Assembly: GCF_041381155.1 (NCBI RefSeq) | Contig: NC_091139.1 | Location: 11,331,905-11,395,904 of the forward strand | Direction: 5' to 3' | Length of the DNA stretch: 64,000 nt | Source: Argopecten irradians | Lineage: Eukaryota; Mollusca; Bivalvia; Pectinida; Pectinidae | Shown here: piece after piece, positions 26,401-40,023 of the stretch | Layout of the letters: every line of letters starts with the position of its first letter | Numbering within the stretch: the first letter of the stretch is position 1 | Translations under genes and position numbers: made by a program | The notes under the pieces: generated by a model | Told to the model about the DNA's origin: nothing | What the model saw: the letters and a program-made list of their open reading frames with translations, nothing else | Database searches by the model: none

Positions 26401-27796
26401 TGATATCACGGGGCAATCTATGGTCTGTCGTTGTTTCCATGTCCATGACCACAAGCACCAACCATGTCGTTTATTAGTAATATTTGGTGATCTTGACAAT
26501 ATGATAAATAAAGACAAGATGTTTTGTTTTCGACATCGCATTAAAACTAATTAGCACTTTAGTGTTGTAATTATACCCCGCAAACATTGTTTCAGTTGTG
26601 TACAATTTTTTAATTGATCTAAAGCTGATTAATCCAGTATAACTTGACCCACTGCTGCTATATGGTAGAGTTTGTTTCTAAAACAAACTTTCATATGATA
26701 AATAACTAGATTTACGTTTTTAATAACGAATAGGTGTATATTTACGCCCATGAACGGATTGTTTTATTCAGATTATAGAAACCGAAGGTCGGATAATGTG
26801 CGTGATTCTGTTGGTACATGTATTTCATTATTTGGAGTTAGTTTTTTTTATTTTACTTTTGATGTCCTGCTTCGTTAATTGTAACATTTTTATGATAGAA
26901 TTTATAGTATCCATGTCCATTGACGTGTCAAAATCAAAATGAAATTTTTAATTAACATTCAGTCATTTTTCTCGGGCATTAAGAAGGCTGGTCTTTTCAC
27001 GTAATTCTGCTTGTTTCATTGTGTATCAATTTTTTACTTGATTAAAGCTGAAAGTTCTGACCATTGCTGCATATATGGTTGGTTTATTTTTAATGTCCTT
27101 TAGCAGTCAATGACATTAAAAGGCGTGCAATGTCTGTATGAGGTGGAATAAAGTCAGTAGTGACCAGGAGAAAAACAGTGTTTTTCTCGGTCAGTTCTGA
27201 GGGTTTGTGGTAATTACTTTACTTAATTCTGCTTTTTTTTCCCCAAAAATAATTGTCATTCAAGAGTTAATTTATATATACGTGTGAAAACTGACACATT
27301 TTAAATTACTCGGTCACACTTGTTTTATCAAAGGGAAATTATAAAAAAAACAACATTTTCAAGTATTTTTTTTTTATAAAAATTTATTTTGAAATTCATT
27401 TTTTTACATAAAATGTACAATATTGTTTTAATTAATTTAATAGAAAATTATATGAAAATAAACAAGAAAACAAACTCGACTAGCCAGTTTAATGGCAGTC
27501 ATGATTGCAAATTTACTCGATGATCCAATGAATATACTGCATAACAAATAAAGCAAATTTTCTCGGGCATTATAGAAGACTGCTGTAGTAAAGTGCGTCG
27601 TTCAGCTTTCCATTTCTTGTTCAATTAATATCAAAGTCAAAAACAATTATACGTAATTTCATTATAATATAAAAATATATGATTTTAAATCTTTTATGGA
27701 TTTAATAACATCTTTATAGGTATTTCTGTTTTGAATGCCATAAACACCGACCCATATTATAGACGATAGGACGTCTATTTGACATCATAATTCTTC
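23461..27796. other. Blended, probably artefactual consensus sequence
   Basis: Both 23461-25790 and 25832-27796 are broken versions of 1-2094. Short words from other places are interleaved at every few dozen bases. In the first half the foreign words come from about 22840-23490, such as 'gacctggataaagacaat' near 25283. In the second half they come from the gene A repeat array, such as 'gcatacagtgtttttctcgg' near 26073, 'gtttcagttgtgtacaattt' near 26588 and further words near 26980 and 27560. Such interleaving is not produced by transposition or recombination. It fits a consensus made from reads aligned in two registers. Confidence 0.8.
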
Positions 27797-29683
27797 TCAC
27801 TTTACAATTGTGTACAACTGTTTCACTTGATCTAAAGCTGAAAAGTCTGATCTGGGCGATATGGTAAAATATGTTTTCATGTCATTCACGTTCAATTGTT
27901 GGTGAGATATTGGTATCTGACTGCATACTACAGTGTTTTTCTCGGGCATTATAGAAGACTGGTCTTTTGTCGTAATTCTGCTTGTTTCAGTTGTGTACAA
28001 TTGTTTAACTTGATCTGAAGATGAAAGATCTGACCTGGGCGATATGGTAGGATTTGTTCCCATGTCCTTGACGTGTAATTCTTTATGATAAATTGGTATC
28101 TGACTGCATACAGTATTTTTCTCGGGCATCATAGAAGACTGGTCTTTTGTCGTAATTCTTCTTGTTTTAGTTGTGTACAATTGTTTTACTTGATCTAAAG
28201 CTGAAAGTTCTGACCTAGGCGATATGGTAGAATTTGTTTCCATGTCATTGACGTGCAACTCTTTATGAGATATTGGTATCTGACTGCATACAGTGTTTTT
28301 CTCGGGCATTATAGAAGACTGGTCTTTTGTCGTAATTCTGCTTGTTTCAGTTGTGTACAATTGTTTAACTTGATCTGAAGATGAAAGTTCTGACCTAGGC
28401 AATATGGTAGAATTTGTTTCCATGTCCTTTACGTGCAACTCTTTATGAAATATTGGTATCTGACTGCATACAGTGTTTTTCTCGGGCATTATAGAATACT
28501 GGTCGTTTGTCGTAATTCTGCTTGTTTCAGTTGTGTACATTTGTTTAACTTGATCTAAAGATGAAAGATCTGACCTGGGCGATATGGTAGGATTTGTTTC
28601 CATGTCCTTGACGTGCAACTCTTTATGATATATTGGTATCTGACTGCATACAGTGTTTTTCTCGGGCATCATAGAAGACTGGTCTTTTGTCGTAATTCTT
28701 CTAGTTTCAGTTGTGTACAATTGTTTTACTTGATCTAAAGCTGAAAGTTCTGACCTAGGCGATATGGTAGAATTTGTTTCCATGTCATTGACGTGCAACT
28801 CTTTATGAGATATTGGTATCTGACTGCATACAGTGTTTTTCTCGGGCATTATAGAATACTGGTCGTTTGTCGTAATTCTGCTTGTTTCAGTTGTGTACAT
28901 TTGTTTAACTTGATCTAAAGCTGACAGTTCTGACTTGAGTGCTATGGTAGACCTTGTTTTCACGTCCTTGGCAAGCAAGTGCTGTTGAGACAATGACATT
29001 TGGCTGCAAAGCGTCTTTTTAGAAGAACGATCTTTTTTCGTAATACCACTTGTGTTTGGTTTTTGTCTTTCAAGTTTTATTTCATTGATTGTATTGTAAA
29101 CATTTTCCAGTTGCAGGAGAAGCCACGCATTTTGATCCCTCATGCCCTCCTGAAAGAAATAAAACGGAAGGGAGTTATAACTAATTTTCTAAAATTATGG
29201 AAACTATTGCAGAAAAAAATCGTACTATCAAAACTATATATATTATATTCTAAATAATGATAAAATATGTTTTCCAAAACTAACTCTACTTTAAAAGCCT
29301 CAGATTTAGGACAAACACCAACTGATTCGATTTACGTTAAACTACCTTTTGAATGTTAATGGCGCTTAAGTGAAATTACTGCAAATAAATGATCCCCCCT
29401 ATCAGCAAAATGAATTGTGGAAACATACAACCTGTATTGTATTTGCGAGCCTACCCGCAGGGAAGCTAACTCTGTCATGTGCAAAGACAAAATAATTGTT
29501 TTATGTATGTAGTCAACATGGCATAGACAGAGAACTCAATACAACTGTATATACTTATAAGATACAATGAAAATATGTTTAAATAAAAAAACTTACCATA
29601 TGACCACGTAGAGTGTCCATCGCTTCTTCAATTTTCAGAGAACTCCTCCTCTGTTCGTTACATGTATCTGTTAGTCCTTCCAT
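27797..29683 (-). CDS. Gene A2: FAM167-like protein with seven 60-residue repeats
   Basis: This is the second copy of gene A, intact: exon 1 29597-29683, exon 2 27797-29149, about 479 residues, same splice sites. The FAM167-like core is identical to A1. Most changes fall in the repeats. Repeat 4 reads 'TTNDQYSIMPEK', 'IFHKELHVKDM' and 'TILPRS', where A1 has 'TTKDQPSIMPEK', 'ISHKELHVNDM' and 'TISPRS'. It shares the 'NDQY' signature of repeat 2, so exchange between repeats is likely. The stop follows LYTIVK. Function is unknown, as for A1. Confidence 0.72.
27800..29062 (-). repeat. Seven tandem 180-bp repeats inside gene A2
   Basis: The count and phase match A1. Repeat order differs in sequence type at repeats 3-4, where 'SSLDQVKQMYTT' and 'TTNDQY' replace the A1 forms. 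Confidence 0.9.
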
Positions 29684-29723
29684 GCTGTGAATTGCAGATT
29701 AAGCACTGATCATGAACAAGTCG

Positions 29724-29734
29724 ATATTTATATA
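29724..29734 (-). promoter_or_regulatory. TATA box of gene A2
   Basis: The minus strand reads TATATAAATAT, 41 bp upstream of the A2 start codon, identical to A1. Confidence 0.6.
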
Positions 29735-30210
29735 GCATTGCAAGGATTAATTTTCCGACCTCTTTGTTTGTTTTTGAGCGTATTTCATTGTGCTAAATCT
29801 TTGAACTGATCCTATTAACCGTCTTCGGCCTTGAACACAACACATAACAGGCTATTGTTAAAACAGTAGGTCATTGAAGCAACCACTTACCGTCATACAA
29901 ATTATTTGAGTGACATTTATAAGCAAACAAATATCTAGTAAAATAATAATCCTCCTTTAAATAGAAACAGACTTTGCTTCTGGATTAAAATAGTTTTGTA
30001 TTTAAGTTAACATTTTCTTTACTGCGAACCTAGCCTTGACCATATAATATCAAATAGAAAATCTATAATCGGTTTATGTTCACTCGGTAGGTTACTGGGA
30101 CAAAGTATGACCCTTACGCTAACCGAAATAGTGGACATTATCAAATAAAAACTCGATATCTTTAAAATTACATTAAAACGCAATTGACTTTACATTGTAT
30201 TCTATTAAGG

Positions 30211-30365
30211 AATATAATTTTATTTTGTTGACGTTGTGAGGATATAAAAGATAATACAGTGCGTGTAAATTATGTAAACCTAACGTAGCCGTTGGTTACA
30301 TAAAATTTACACGGGCTCCAATTATCATTATTACGCTCATAACCTCAACAAAATAAAAATATATT
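30211..30365. repeat. Foldback element, second copy
   Basis: Same imperfect palindrome as at 4521-4675, essentially unchanged. Confidence 0.65.
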
Positions 30366-31494
30366 ACTTATGTTTACAGTTTTTCATATTATTCTCGCGA
30401 CAGTTGCATATTTTTTATTAATTTATCCATATTTTTTTTCTTCCGTCATCGTCAACGAATTCAATTGAACAGCTGATTGCAATCAAGTCATTCATACGTT
30501 CCCACCAAAAGTGGGGTCATGACCCTATTTTGTTATACGCTCGCGACTATTCCCGTTACCATAGAATCGCCGCATGTATTGTACTATCATTATAAAGTGA
30601 TAATGATAATACTAGAAAGCATGTTTATTGAGTCCATGTCAGTGCAAACTGTAACTATTTAGATATGTAATACATACGACTTAAAATAGACAAGTAACAT
30701 ATTTGCATATTTGTACCTATAGCTGCTCTGTACCCCGGGATGTGTTGCTCATGCGCAGAGTAAATCATGTTTATAATGAATGGAAACCCATCAAACGAAA
30801 CACTGAGACACGCATATATACTGTATTCAAATTCGCTGACAAATAGTTTGCAATTTTCTATCAGGAACATATTCGATGCGGTTGAATAGTAAAGTTCACC
30901 AATTCTTATAATTCGTGAACATGGACGTAGAGTACGTCAATATATTTCTAAATATTTCGATGATTCGCGGATTTCACATCCTCGATACTCCAGGAGTAAC
31001 AATTCTTGTCGTTATATCCGCCCCTGGACGATCGCATTGCACAACTGGAAGCAGAAGAAAAGGCAATTTAGCTATTTTATGTACAACAAAGAGCTGTATC
31101 ACGGTACTCTGTGGTTATCTGTTGTGGCTTTGAATTTGGGCGTCGCTCTCCCGATAGACTTCAAAGTCAGTCTCTGCAGCCCTGTGATTGGTCCGTGTTG
31201 CTATGACACAATATAGGATGGATACCCATGGAAAATCGATGATACGGATTTGGATTTCAGAGAAAACGTTGATCGGGCAAAAATAAAGAAGACAAGAAAA
31301 TTCACCGCTGTATCGTATAAGATATCTCATTGATATAATGGCGACATGTTACGCCTAGCTCGTGTTAACATGTTGGCGACTTCTCGACTTGGCGTACTTT
31401 CAAATCGCCACAACTCGATGATTAATTAAAGGTTAAGTGACCTTATACAAAATAAATGATCAGGGTAGGGCAAAATCTGAAGACGTCGATTAAC

Positions 31495-31866
31495 TTAAAG
31501 ATACTCCACCGCTGAAAAAAGGTATTTTTTTTCGCTATCAAAAACAGGATAGACAATTTGGTATTTTTTCTTCAGTTACAAAAGTTACTTTCTTTACACA
31601 ATTACCACCTTTGAAAAGTTTGAGTTTCTAATTTTACTTCAAGATAGAAATATTAAAAATAATTCATTGAATTCCGAAAAACTTCGCAAACGTCGCACGA
31701 TGTCTTATATGAAATTAAGTACTGAATATGCATGCACCAAAAGTAAAACGATTGATTTCGTATGGATATTTGTGTTAATAAGACACATATAATCACGATT
31801 ATACATCATGTTATTGTTCAAATGATGGGCATCACTTATGCTCTGTCGGCGGTGGAGCATCTTTAA
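31495..31866. mobile_element. TTAA-flanked MITE, second copy
   Basis: Same element as at 5786-6155. Here both ends show TTAA, followed by AGATACTCCACCGC on the left and, inverted, AGATGCTCCACCGC on the right. This supports a TTAA target duplication. Confidence 0.68.
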
Positions 31867-32344
31867 AGATGTGATTCAACTTATGATAAAATAGTAGGCT
31901 TAATTGGTGCCGGACAAATGTCCTATTCCAATTCAAATTCTCTCTAACATTAGCAGCTATATTAACCATAGTTCATTAATAATAATAATAATGTATACTT
32001 TAATTTTAACATATTTCATTTCCGTATATACAAATGGTTTTACACACCAGATGTATAAGTACCGAAAAGTACAGGGTGCGATTGTAGGTATTTTTTTATT
32101 AATGGTTTGCCTATCCCTTAGCGATTATAAGATTATGTACCAAAAAGATTACTTAGAATTAAATCTGCAGGGAATTTCCAAAAACCTCCCCTAGCGGTAT
32201 ATCCGTCAGTGTTGTTCAGTTAAGAAAAGTGACCAATGGTAACAAAACGCTTCACAATACTTACAAATGGTTTGGGCGTGGTGTATGTCAGGTATAGAGT
32301 GCATTAACTAAGTTAGTACACCTCAATAAATTAAAGAATAAGAT

Positions 32345-32725
32345 CATCTTACATGGATCTGTCAAGTAGACAGAACATCTCAAACCGAGTGAAAGATTTT
32401 GTCAAGTCAGCCTGAGGCTTACCGAGGATTAATTGTCAAAATCTTTCACTTGGGTTGAGATATCCCTGTTCACATGATAGTTTTATTTCCTCTCAAAAGG
32501 TGCAAATGCAACCGTTTAAAAAAACCTCTAAGCACTGTCATCACATGAACATAGCAATGCGTTAAAATTAATGACGTCGTCGCCTATGTCGACTATGATT
32601 GTCGCAAGTATTAAGACCTATGAGCTTTGTCGAGTGTTTGCCATATTAAGAATATTATCCCGTGGGTTAAGATTTCCTTGGGATAACCCTGTCAAGTATG
32701 GGAGAACATGATAGGTTATCATTTT
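32345..32725. repeat. Nested inverted-repeat element, short allele
   Basis: The first hairpin ('tctcaaaccgagtgaaagat' and its inverse) is present. The second hairpin is missing: 'gttaagatttcc' joins directly to 'ttgggataaccc' near 32678. Confidence 0.55.
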
Positions 32726-32890
32726 TTTTTGGTTAACGGAAACAAAATTCACGACAATTTTTACGCATTAACATGGCATTATTTCAGGTTATGAAATAGA
32801 GTATCTCCGTGCGATTGTACATACCACCAGGCATGCCAAATGCTTTCTACGGACGAGAACTTTCTTGGGTCTACAAGCAGGGTAGAGTTG

Positions 32891-32927
32891 GACAGTTATT
32901 CGTTATTCTGAATAACGAATAACTGTC
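32891..32927. repeat. Perfect 17-bp hairpin
   Basis: GACAGTTATTCGTTATT is followed by 'ctg' and its exact reverse complement. It is AT-rich, lacks a T-run and has no gene directly attached. Copy 1 has lost 7 bases of the left arm. Confidence 0.75.
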
Positions 32928-35216
32928 TAACGTCACCATGCTGTGCCTCCATACCTCTCACTGTACGAAATCGATACGGATGATACCAGTTAAAATCTTA
33001 TCACCGTATTTCTGTCAAAGTGGAGAACAGGCGTCATTACTAGTTCAATACATTATTGATGGGGTAAGTTCTATGTACACAAAGGTATATTGTGTCTTAC
33101 GCTTACAGTTATACTTGTACACGGTAACGAATGAATTCATGTCTGTCACATAAGTAGGTCACAATACTTATATATGCTTATCAAACAACGACAAATTTTA
33201 TATTGCATACAAGGCTAATATTTGTATTTTTTTGAAAACAAAAACAAAAAAAGTTGTAAAAGTACCTAATAACAATATTATCATTCGCTGCTCCTGTGTA
33301 TCGTCGATTCCAAAATAAACATCTCTCTTCAATCATATACTGATATGTAGTACTAATAAATTACAGTAGATTTAACTCTGGCTTGGGGAAAACCCATACA
33401 CATATCAGTGGAGTGAGTGCAAACCGTGCCCAGGATCACAAAACAGTAGTCGCGGTAAGTGAAATCTGGCAATATTAATTCATTGAAAGTACTATACAAA
33501 TTTGTTATTTTTATCCAGCTGTATCAAATGATATGCTTGTTTAACCATAAGTTTTAAAGTGGTCACCATACAAATATTAATGCCAAGACAGGTCATTTCG
33601 CAAACAGAGATTTTTCCAGTCTGAAGAACAAGAAAATAATTTCACATGTATCAAATATTTCCTTTTTCAAGAGCAACATATTTTTGAACATTATAATGAC
33701 CTTTTATTGTATTATTTAAAGAATTTTAATGTATTGAATAATGAAAACTCAACCTATACATATATTACTTAATACTAATAATTATTTCATTTTTATCCCT
33801 ATTTATAAGTGGATGAATATCAGAGATCAACCTAAATAGAAATGAATTTTTGTTTACAGCAAAAGGAGTTAATAAAGCCTGTAAGTATGTTTCAAAACTT
33901 TGTAGTAATGACTGTACCTCGAAAACATTCCCATAAAACTTGTGAAATAGTTCTCTTTTAGAATTGAACACTATACAAAGAGAGGTTTTGTTATAATTTA
34001 ATAATTGCATTGTATATTCATACTTATAGAGAAATAAATGTATTTTGAAACTAACAAAATATTTATGTTATTACATTATAATCCATCCTGTACATCAGGA
34101 ATTTTGCAAGGAAAAAGTAATGATGCCCCTTCTTCTTTCCATGTCGATTATGATAAATTCAGCCTCAGCATGACATTCTGTACACGTATATTATAACACG
34201 ACATGCATTAATTAACAAGTCCACAAAACTAAAACAAGCTTATTAATACTGATTAAACCAACGTCTTCATTGTCTCTTGTAAAAGTTATATGGGTCGTTA
34301 TTTTATACTTTTATACTCGCGAATTAAGAAGAGCTTTTAATATTTCATTCACCACCAAATAAACAAAACTATTACTTAAAATGATTTTAGTATATATCTA
34401 TTTAAAATTATCAAATTATAATCTAAATATATCCATATATATATTAAAGCATTAATTTATCATAGAGTTACAAATTTATTCTAAACCCCTATATTCTCGA
34501 AAAAGCAAGATATGTTTTCATGTAACAGGAAGCAATTTGACTTTGTCTGATGTCAGTACATAGTGAGGGTTTAAAATGACACTTTTGTTCCTATTCAATC
34601 ATCTTTTTTTTAATTTACTATATCAACAAATTTCCGATAGGTAAATCGAACATAAATCAATACATATTAATAAAATGCTAGTATCTTGACAACGAATGTC
34701 TTCTGACTGGGAGGGATAGTTATGTGTATATCCATGTTATTTCGGAAATCAATAATTATATGGTTGTTATTATGCTATAGAAAAAAAGTTATTTTCATAA
34801 ATCATTGAATTTAGAATTTTAGGAATACATACTGTACAGTTGTTAAATTTAGCGGAGAGCAAATTTCGCGCTAGAGTTTTGATACTTATTCTTTAGAGTA
34901 ATAAATCATACATGTTATCTTACTTGTCATTTTTTCCAATTTATTCCCGGATATATTCGTTCGCGGAAATCTCCATATTTCAGTGGAAGTAATATGCAAC
35001 CCCTCTCGTTTGGGAATTTGTCTATTAATGAAATTGTACTGTGTGTAGCGCAAGTCTTTAAGAAAATCGTTCATAAAGCGATGGTAAATACACGATTTCA
35101 TTATTTCGTAATTTTTTTTCAAAGTTAATTATGCATTAAAAACTTTAATTGTATTAAAATAGAGATATTCACGGTATATTGTTTTCTTCTAGTTTTAAAA
35201 TAAGTATTGAATCAAG
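32928..35216. other. Region upstream of gene D2
   Basis: Homologous to 7472-9762. The candidate leader exon boundaries ('ttgtttacag' near 33858, 'gtaagtatg' near 33881) are kept. No coding gene is seen. Confidence 0.35.
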
Positions 35217-38200
35217 ATGACAAGTACTTCAACTACAGAACAACTGCCCTACTCTACTGACCACTCAGGTAAGCCTCTAAGTATCAAAAACACTGCTGAA
35301 GGGGGAGACCTATAATAAAACTTTATCATTTTCTTTTATATGCTAATTTTTCTATCCGTATTGCATTATGTGATATAGATTCGTTTGCTTGCATTTTATC
35401 GACAAATGATCGGTCTTTGTATAATTGTATACCGTGTTTTATTACATAATTAGATTTTAAAGGATTATGTATGGTTTGGCCTATTCGGCCCCCAAATCCA
35501 TCAAATATTCAAAACTGTTATTTGGTTTAATTTGTTGTATTTTAAATATTTAAAATTATTATAACAGTTTTCTAATATTGCAGCTTCAGTTGCTATCGTA
35601 ACTCGAAATATGCGTAAACTATGATAAGATTGTGTTTAAGAACGAATTTTCTTTGCGTTCTTTTATAATTTAAGATGAGGTGTTTTACGGAATTCTGATT
35701 GTGGGAGTTGTAATATTTTCTGCGGCTGGTGCGATATTGACAATTTTATATCTATTTCAACGAAGGAACAATTCGGTATCTCACCGCTGTAGTGAATGTA
35801 TAGAATGCATAAAAGAAAATACTACGGAAGATATATTTGATAAGTCATGGGATTTCAAAACGCCAATATCGTTAAAGGATGAAATCATAGATATAAATGA
35901 TACTGGCGTGCGGTTGAATTTTAAAAACTACTCAAACAATCCAGAAGAGGAAGGGCAACAATACGTATTCTGTAGTGTCCATGACAATTTTACACTGCTT
36001 GCGCCAAAGATCAAGGTGAAGAAAGATCAGATGTTGGTGTCACCGGGTGTGGAAGTGACTTTATCATCAAAAAAGAAGTTCACAGGTTACGTGACGATAG
36101 AGATACCAATGTGCAAGATGGAAACGGTGGAATCTATTCGTGTTCACTGGGTTGCCACGCCGCTCACTTCCACACCAACGACAAGGGACATTCCATTTGA
36201 GAAGGACCCTTCTTCGTCACGTTTAGACTGTTTTTATACGTGGTCAGATAATGACAATGTCTTGGTCTATACCAAACACTTTTCTCTGTTCTACTGCTGG
36301 TGTTTCAAATCTGCGGTACGGTTCGAACTCTCCGCACAGATATGTGCTCGTGTTGGACAGATTAATGGGTTTCCTACCTTACAAATAAAATTCAAAATGC
36401 TTGGGAAGCAAAACAAGCTGAAGAAACGACAGGTAACTACAATACCAAGGTTTGATATAAAGAGAAATTTATAATCAGTCGTTATACGAATATCATATAA
36501 CGTATGGCTTAGCATAAACCACTTGTTGGAATGCGATAAAAATCGTTATTTTAATGGAGAGAAAAAGGTGGTACAAAAATCACAATAGTGTGAAATTATT
36601 ATGAAAGTTTGATTCCCAAACAACGAGAAAATGTTTGCTACATACATAGAGTTTGTTATATTTTGGAAGTTTAATGCAAGGTTTGGCTGTCAACCATAAA
36701 AACACCTTTGATCATTTTATAAGAAAAACTTAAAACTGAAAGAAAACAGGAGTTGAATTAGTTTTTTCAGAAAAAAAAGTTGTTGATTAATTCAGAATCA
36801 TAATGCAATCTTTAAAAATATAAAATGAATTCAACTTCATTGAAGGAAAATGAGCAAAATGGTTTCCATGTGGTTGAGAGTGGAGAAATAAAATTGCTTG
36901 AAAACCAGAATTCAAAGAAGAAGAGAGGATTTCTGAAATGCAGAATCGAGACCCTATTACGGGACAATTGTCCAAGATGGAAGCATGTGACACGGGAAGG
37001 TAATCAAGAACAAGTCTATCCGACCGAACAGGTGATTAAGTTAGTTATGCATTAATTGTACCCCGTTTAACGAACACTACAAATAAAAAAAAAAAAAAAC
37101 CACCTTGCCGTAGATTAATACTGTAAAAGTAGATATTTCCGTGTGTCTTCTTTTCGCGAGTCGATTTTTTTCCGTCTGAATGTTTTCGCGTATGGAATTT
37201 ATCGCTTATTAAGCGTTCACGTCGTTTGCGATTTGCCATTGGACCACGTGATACGCGATAACGTTTGTGCTGGACTATTGTTCCTATTGGTGATGGAATG
37301 GCGTCATAAGGTGACAGCCCCTTCTAACGTCATTTCAGCTGGACGATTACAAAGAGTTACGTGTCACTACTGGATATACTAGTCCCGCATAAACGTTATC
37401 GGGTATATATCATATCGTGGTAGGTAAATTAGTGCCATTTTGCGCTGTGAATATATAAAAGAATGTAAAATTTACTTTTTGCAATAAAAATAATCTCGTC
37501 GCCTTTGATGTGGATAGCGATTAAAGAAATATTTGATTTGAAAGAAATCCTCATTTTATCATAAAAATATTTCATAATATAAGGCTTATAAATCAGTTCT
37601 AGGGATTAAAGGCTAAATAAATTATATCATCTAGGATCTATGTATGCGTACAGCAATTATCATTATTCCAGTTTCCTAGAGAATATGATAACTCTTCAAT
37701 CTTAATACAATTTTTATTTTCTTATTTTACTGAAATGAAGTAGAAGTTCTCTCCCTTTAGTAACATACCATAACATCAATGTATTTGTATATGTGGTATT
37801 GACTGAACTCTATGTAGAATGTATATGGTAATGAATAATTAGGAAATGACTAAATAGGCGTAGCCTTATGCATAATCTAAACATTTCCTTCAGGTTGGAA
37901 AGTATGATTTATGTGAAACTATTGTTACACAATCAGTGAGAAGTTGGTATGTGACGTTTCGATGGTAAGCACGATGCACATACTATAGCAACTTAATCAG
38001 ACCAACGGTATAATAAAGAAAGTAAAACCAACAGTATGATAAAGATGATGACAGTGTACACATCGTACTAGTCAGTAAAATGTCATACATCAATTTTTCA
38101 CTGATTTAGTAACAATAGCATTACATAAATTTGTTTAAATAGTATAACTGTTGTTCTTCTAGGATGTGGATATTGCAGAACTCATCAAAAGTTGGCAGAG

Positions 38201-40023
38201 ACATCACGAGTTGTGTTACTGTATATCGTGGTACATGCGATGTGAAATGAGGTCTTGTCACAGACTACCGATCGTGGTTGACGTCAATAACACAAGTCGT
38301 GATGGTAAAAGTCACCAGAAAACTACCTTTACTACAGAGGTTGATGTCAGCACGGCACCAGTGAGTCGTTATTTCAATTAATTATATACATAATCCTCCA
38401 AATCTGATTGCAATACGCCACACTACATTTATTTTTAAGCTTAGTTTAGTACAACCATTCGTGAATTTCCGACGATGCTCTCCTAGCGAAGTTTTCAAAA
38501 TGATAATATTTTCATTTTTTTCTAAAGTTTAGAAATAACATAGATACATCAAATAAAAACAAACAAAATCCTCATTTGAATGGTAATTGAAAAGAAAAGA
38601 AAAAACACCAAGGAACAAGCAAACAAAAGATATTTAAAAGATTTTTATTCAAAATTGCAATTATGATTATTTCCCTTCTACCATAAGTATATTGACAGCT
38701 GAGAAACATGGGTTGTTGAATATTTGTTAGTGTCAAGATTATCTCCCTTTGTCCGGTTGAGTAGGAATAAGTGGTTATTGCATTTTGAATCCTAATTTTC
38801 GAGTACCAGCAAATTTCGCATATTTTGCGGGTGATTAAAAGTCGCGAAAATATATCACGTTAAAATGTTTAATTCTGTGATAGAGTAAACCACAAATATA
38901 AGGCGCCGCGAAATAGATTGGTTTTCATATACTAATTTGCTTTCAAAAACATGCACATGTTAATTTGCTTTCATCAAATCAAGCATATGCTAATTTACTT
39001 TCAGGTTCAGGACAAAATCAGAGAGGTAAATCAAAATAGATGTATGATAAAAACATACATTATTCAATATTATGAAATCATGTTATCGATTTTTATATTA
39101 CTAACGATTTTATTGATAATAATGAAATATATGAAGAAAAAGTTACTGATTTGTAACAGTAACGAGACGCCATTTTGTTTGCTATCTTGTAGATATTATT
39201 ATTATGTTTATGAAATAAATCATTAAGAAATGTGAAATTAAAAAAAAAATAACGCTTTTTAGAATTATAATGATTTCGCAATAATCCAGGATCATCTACC
39301 ATGTATTTCCATGTACTTCTATACAGGGAAAGTGAGGAAGCTGAAGTGACTAGCCATACGTATGATAAAATATCCCTTCTCTCAAGAGAGACTGCATTAT
39401 CACAGAAACTACGATTGACAAGGCTGAATAGAGGTCGTGGCAAGAGAGAAGGTCATGAAAATGGTGGTTTTTCATACATTTCACCGAACCATGAAAATCA
39501 AAGACAGATACCTGAAATGATGTATGATAGCCCGGAGTATAGGTCCAGCGGAAGCAGTTATGCATCAATGAAAGGACATGTCAACGGGCTTAACAGAAAA
39601 GCGGAGCAAGCACGGACATCTCCCTATGAAATGAGGACAAGGAAACAAAACCTACCAGCAGGACATATTAATATTCTACCTATTAACAGCTCATCAAGCA
39701 ACACTCCAAATTGCGAAACAAGCGATGATAGTGTAACATGTAGCACATCTAGTCCACCCACCAGTTACTCCGAATCGACCTCTTACCATGAACCAGTCAG
39801 TTCCCATGAACCAGTCAGTTATCCTGACCCAATGATTTACTCTGAAGAAACAGAATATCATCAACGCCAGGAACCCTTGAGGCGGCCACGTACAATTGGC
39901 GCGTCAATGGACCAAGAGGAAACAAATATAAAGGAACGTGTTGATTTTGAGCAGACGTTAGCGAAATCTCCTGTCAGCGATAGTATCTCAAATAGCGACC
40001 ATGACGTGGTAGCTTTTGTTTGA
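35217..40023 (+). CDS. Gene D2: ZU5-like membrane protein, tail out of frame
   Basis: Second copy of gene D. Exons: 35217-35268, 35675-36432, 36846-37031, 38163-38360, 39005-39025 and 39327-40023. Exon 2 (membrane span plus ZU5-like domain) has the same length as in D1 with only a few changes. Its acceptor is changed from ttcag to ttaag. Exon 5 is 21 bp instead of 32 because 11 bp are absent, so exon 6 is entered in the wrong frame and a TGA follows at once. Skipping exon 5 gives the same stop. As written, the protein is about 408 residues and lacks the Ser/Tyr-rich tail, although exon 6 itself is still open for about 240 codons. This could be a recent allele, an error, or a tail-less isoform. 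Confidence 0.6.
37243..37425. repeat. Inverted-repeat element in intron 3 of D2
   Basis: Second copy of the element at 11813-11997. The formerly perfect arms now differ ('gtgctggac' against 'gtcccgcataaac'). Confidence 0.55.
38923..39004 (+). repeat. 30-bp minisatellite next to exon 5 of D2
   Basis: About three units are present, one fewer than in D1. The last unit again ends in the 'ctttcag' acceptor. Confidence 0.7.
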
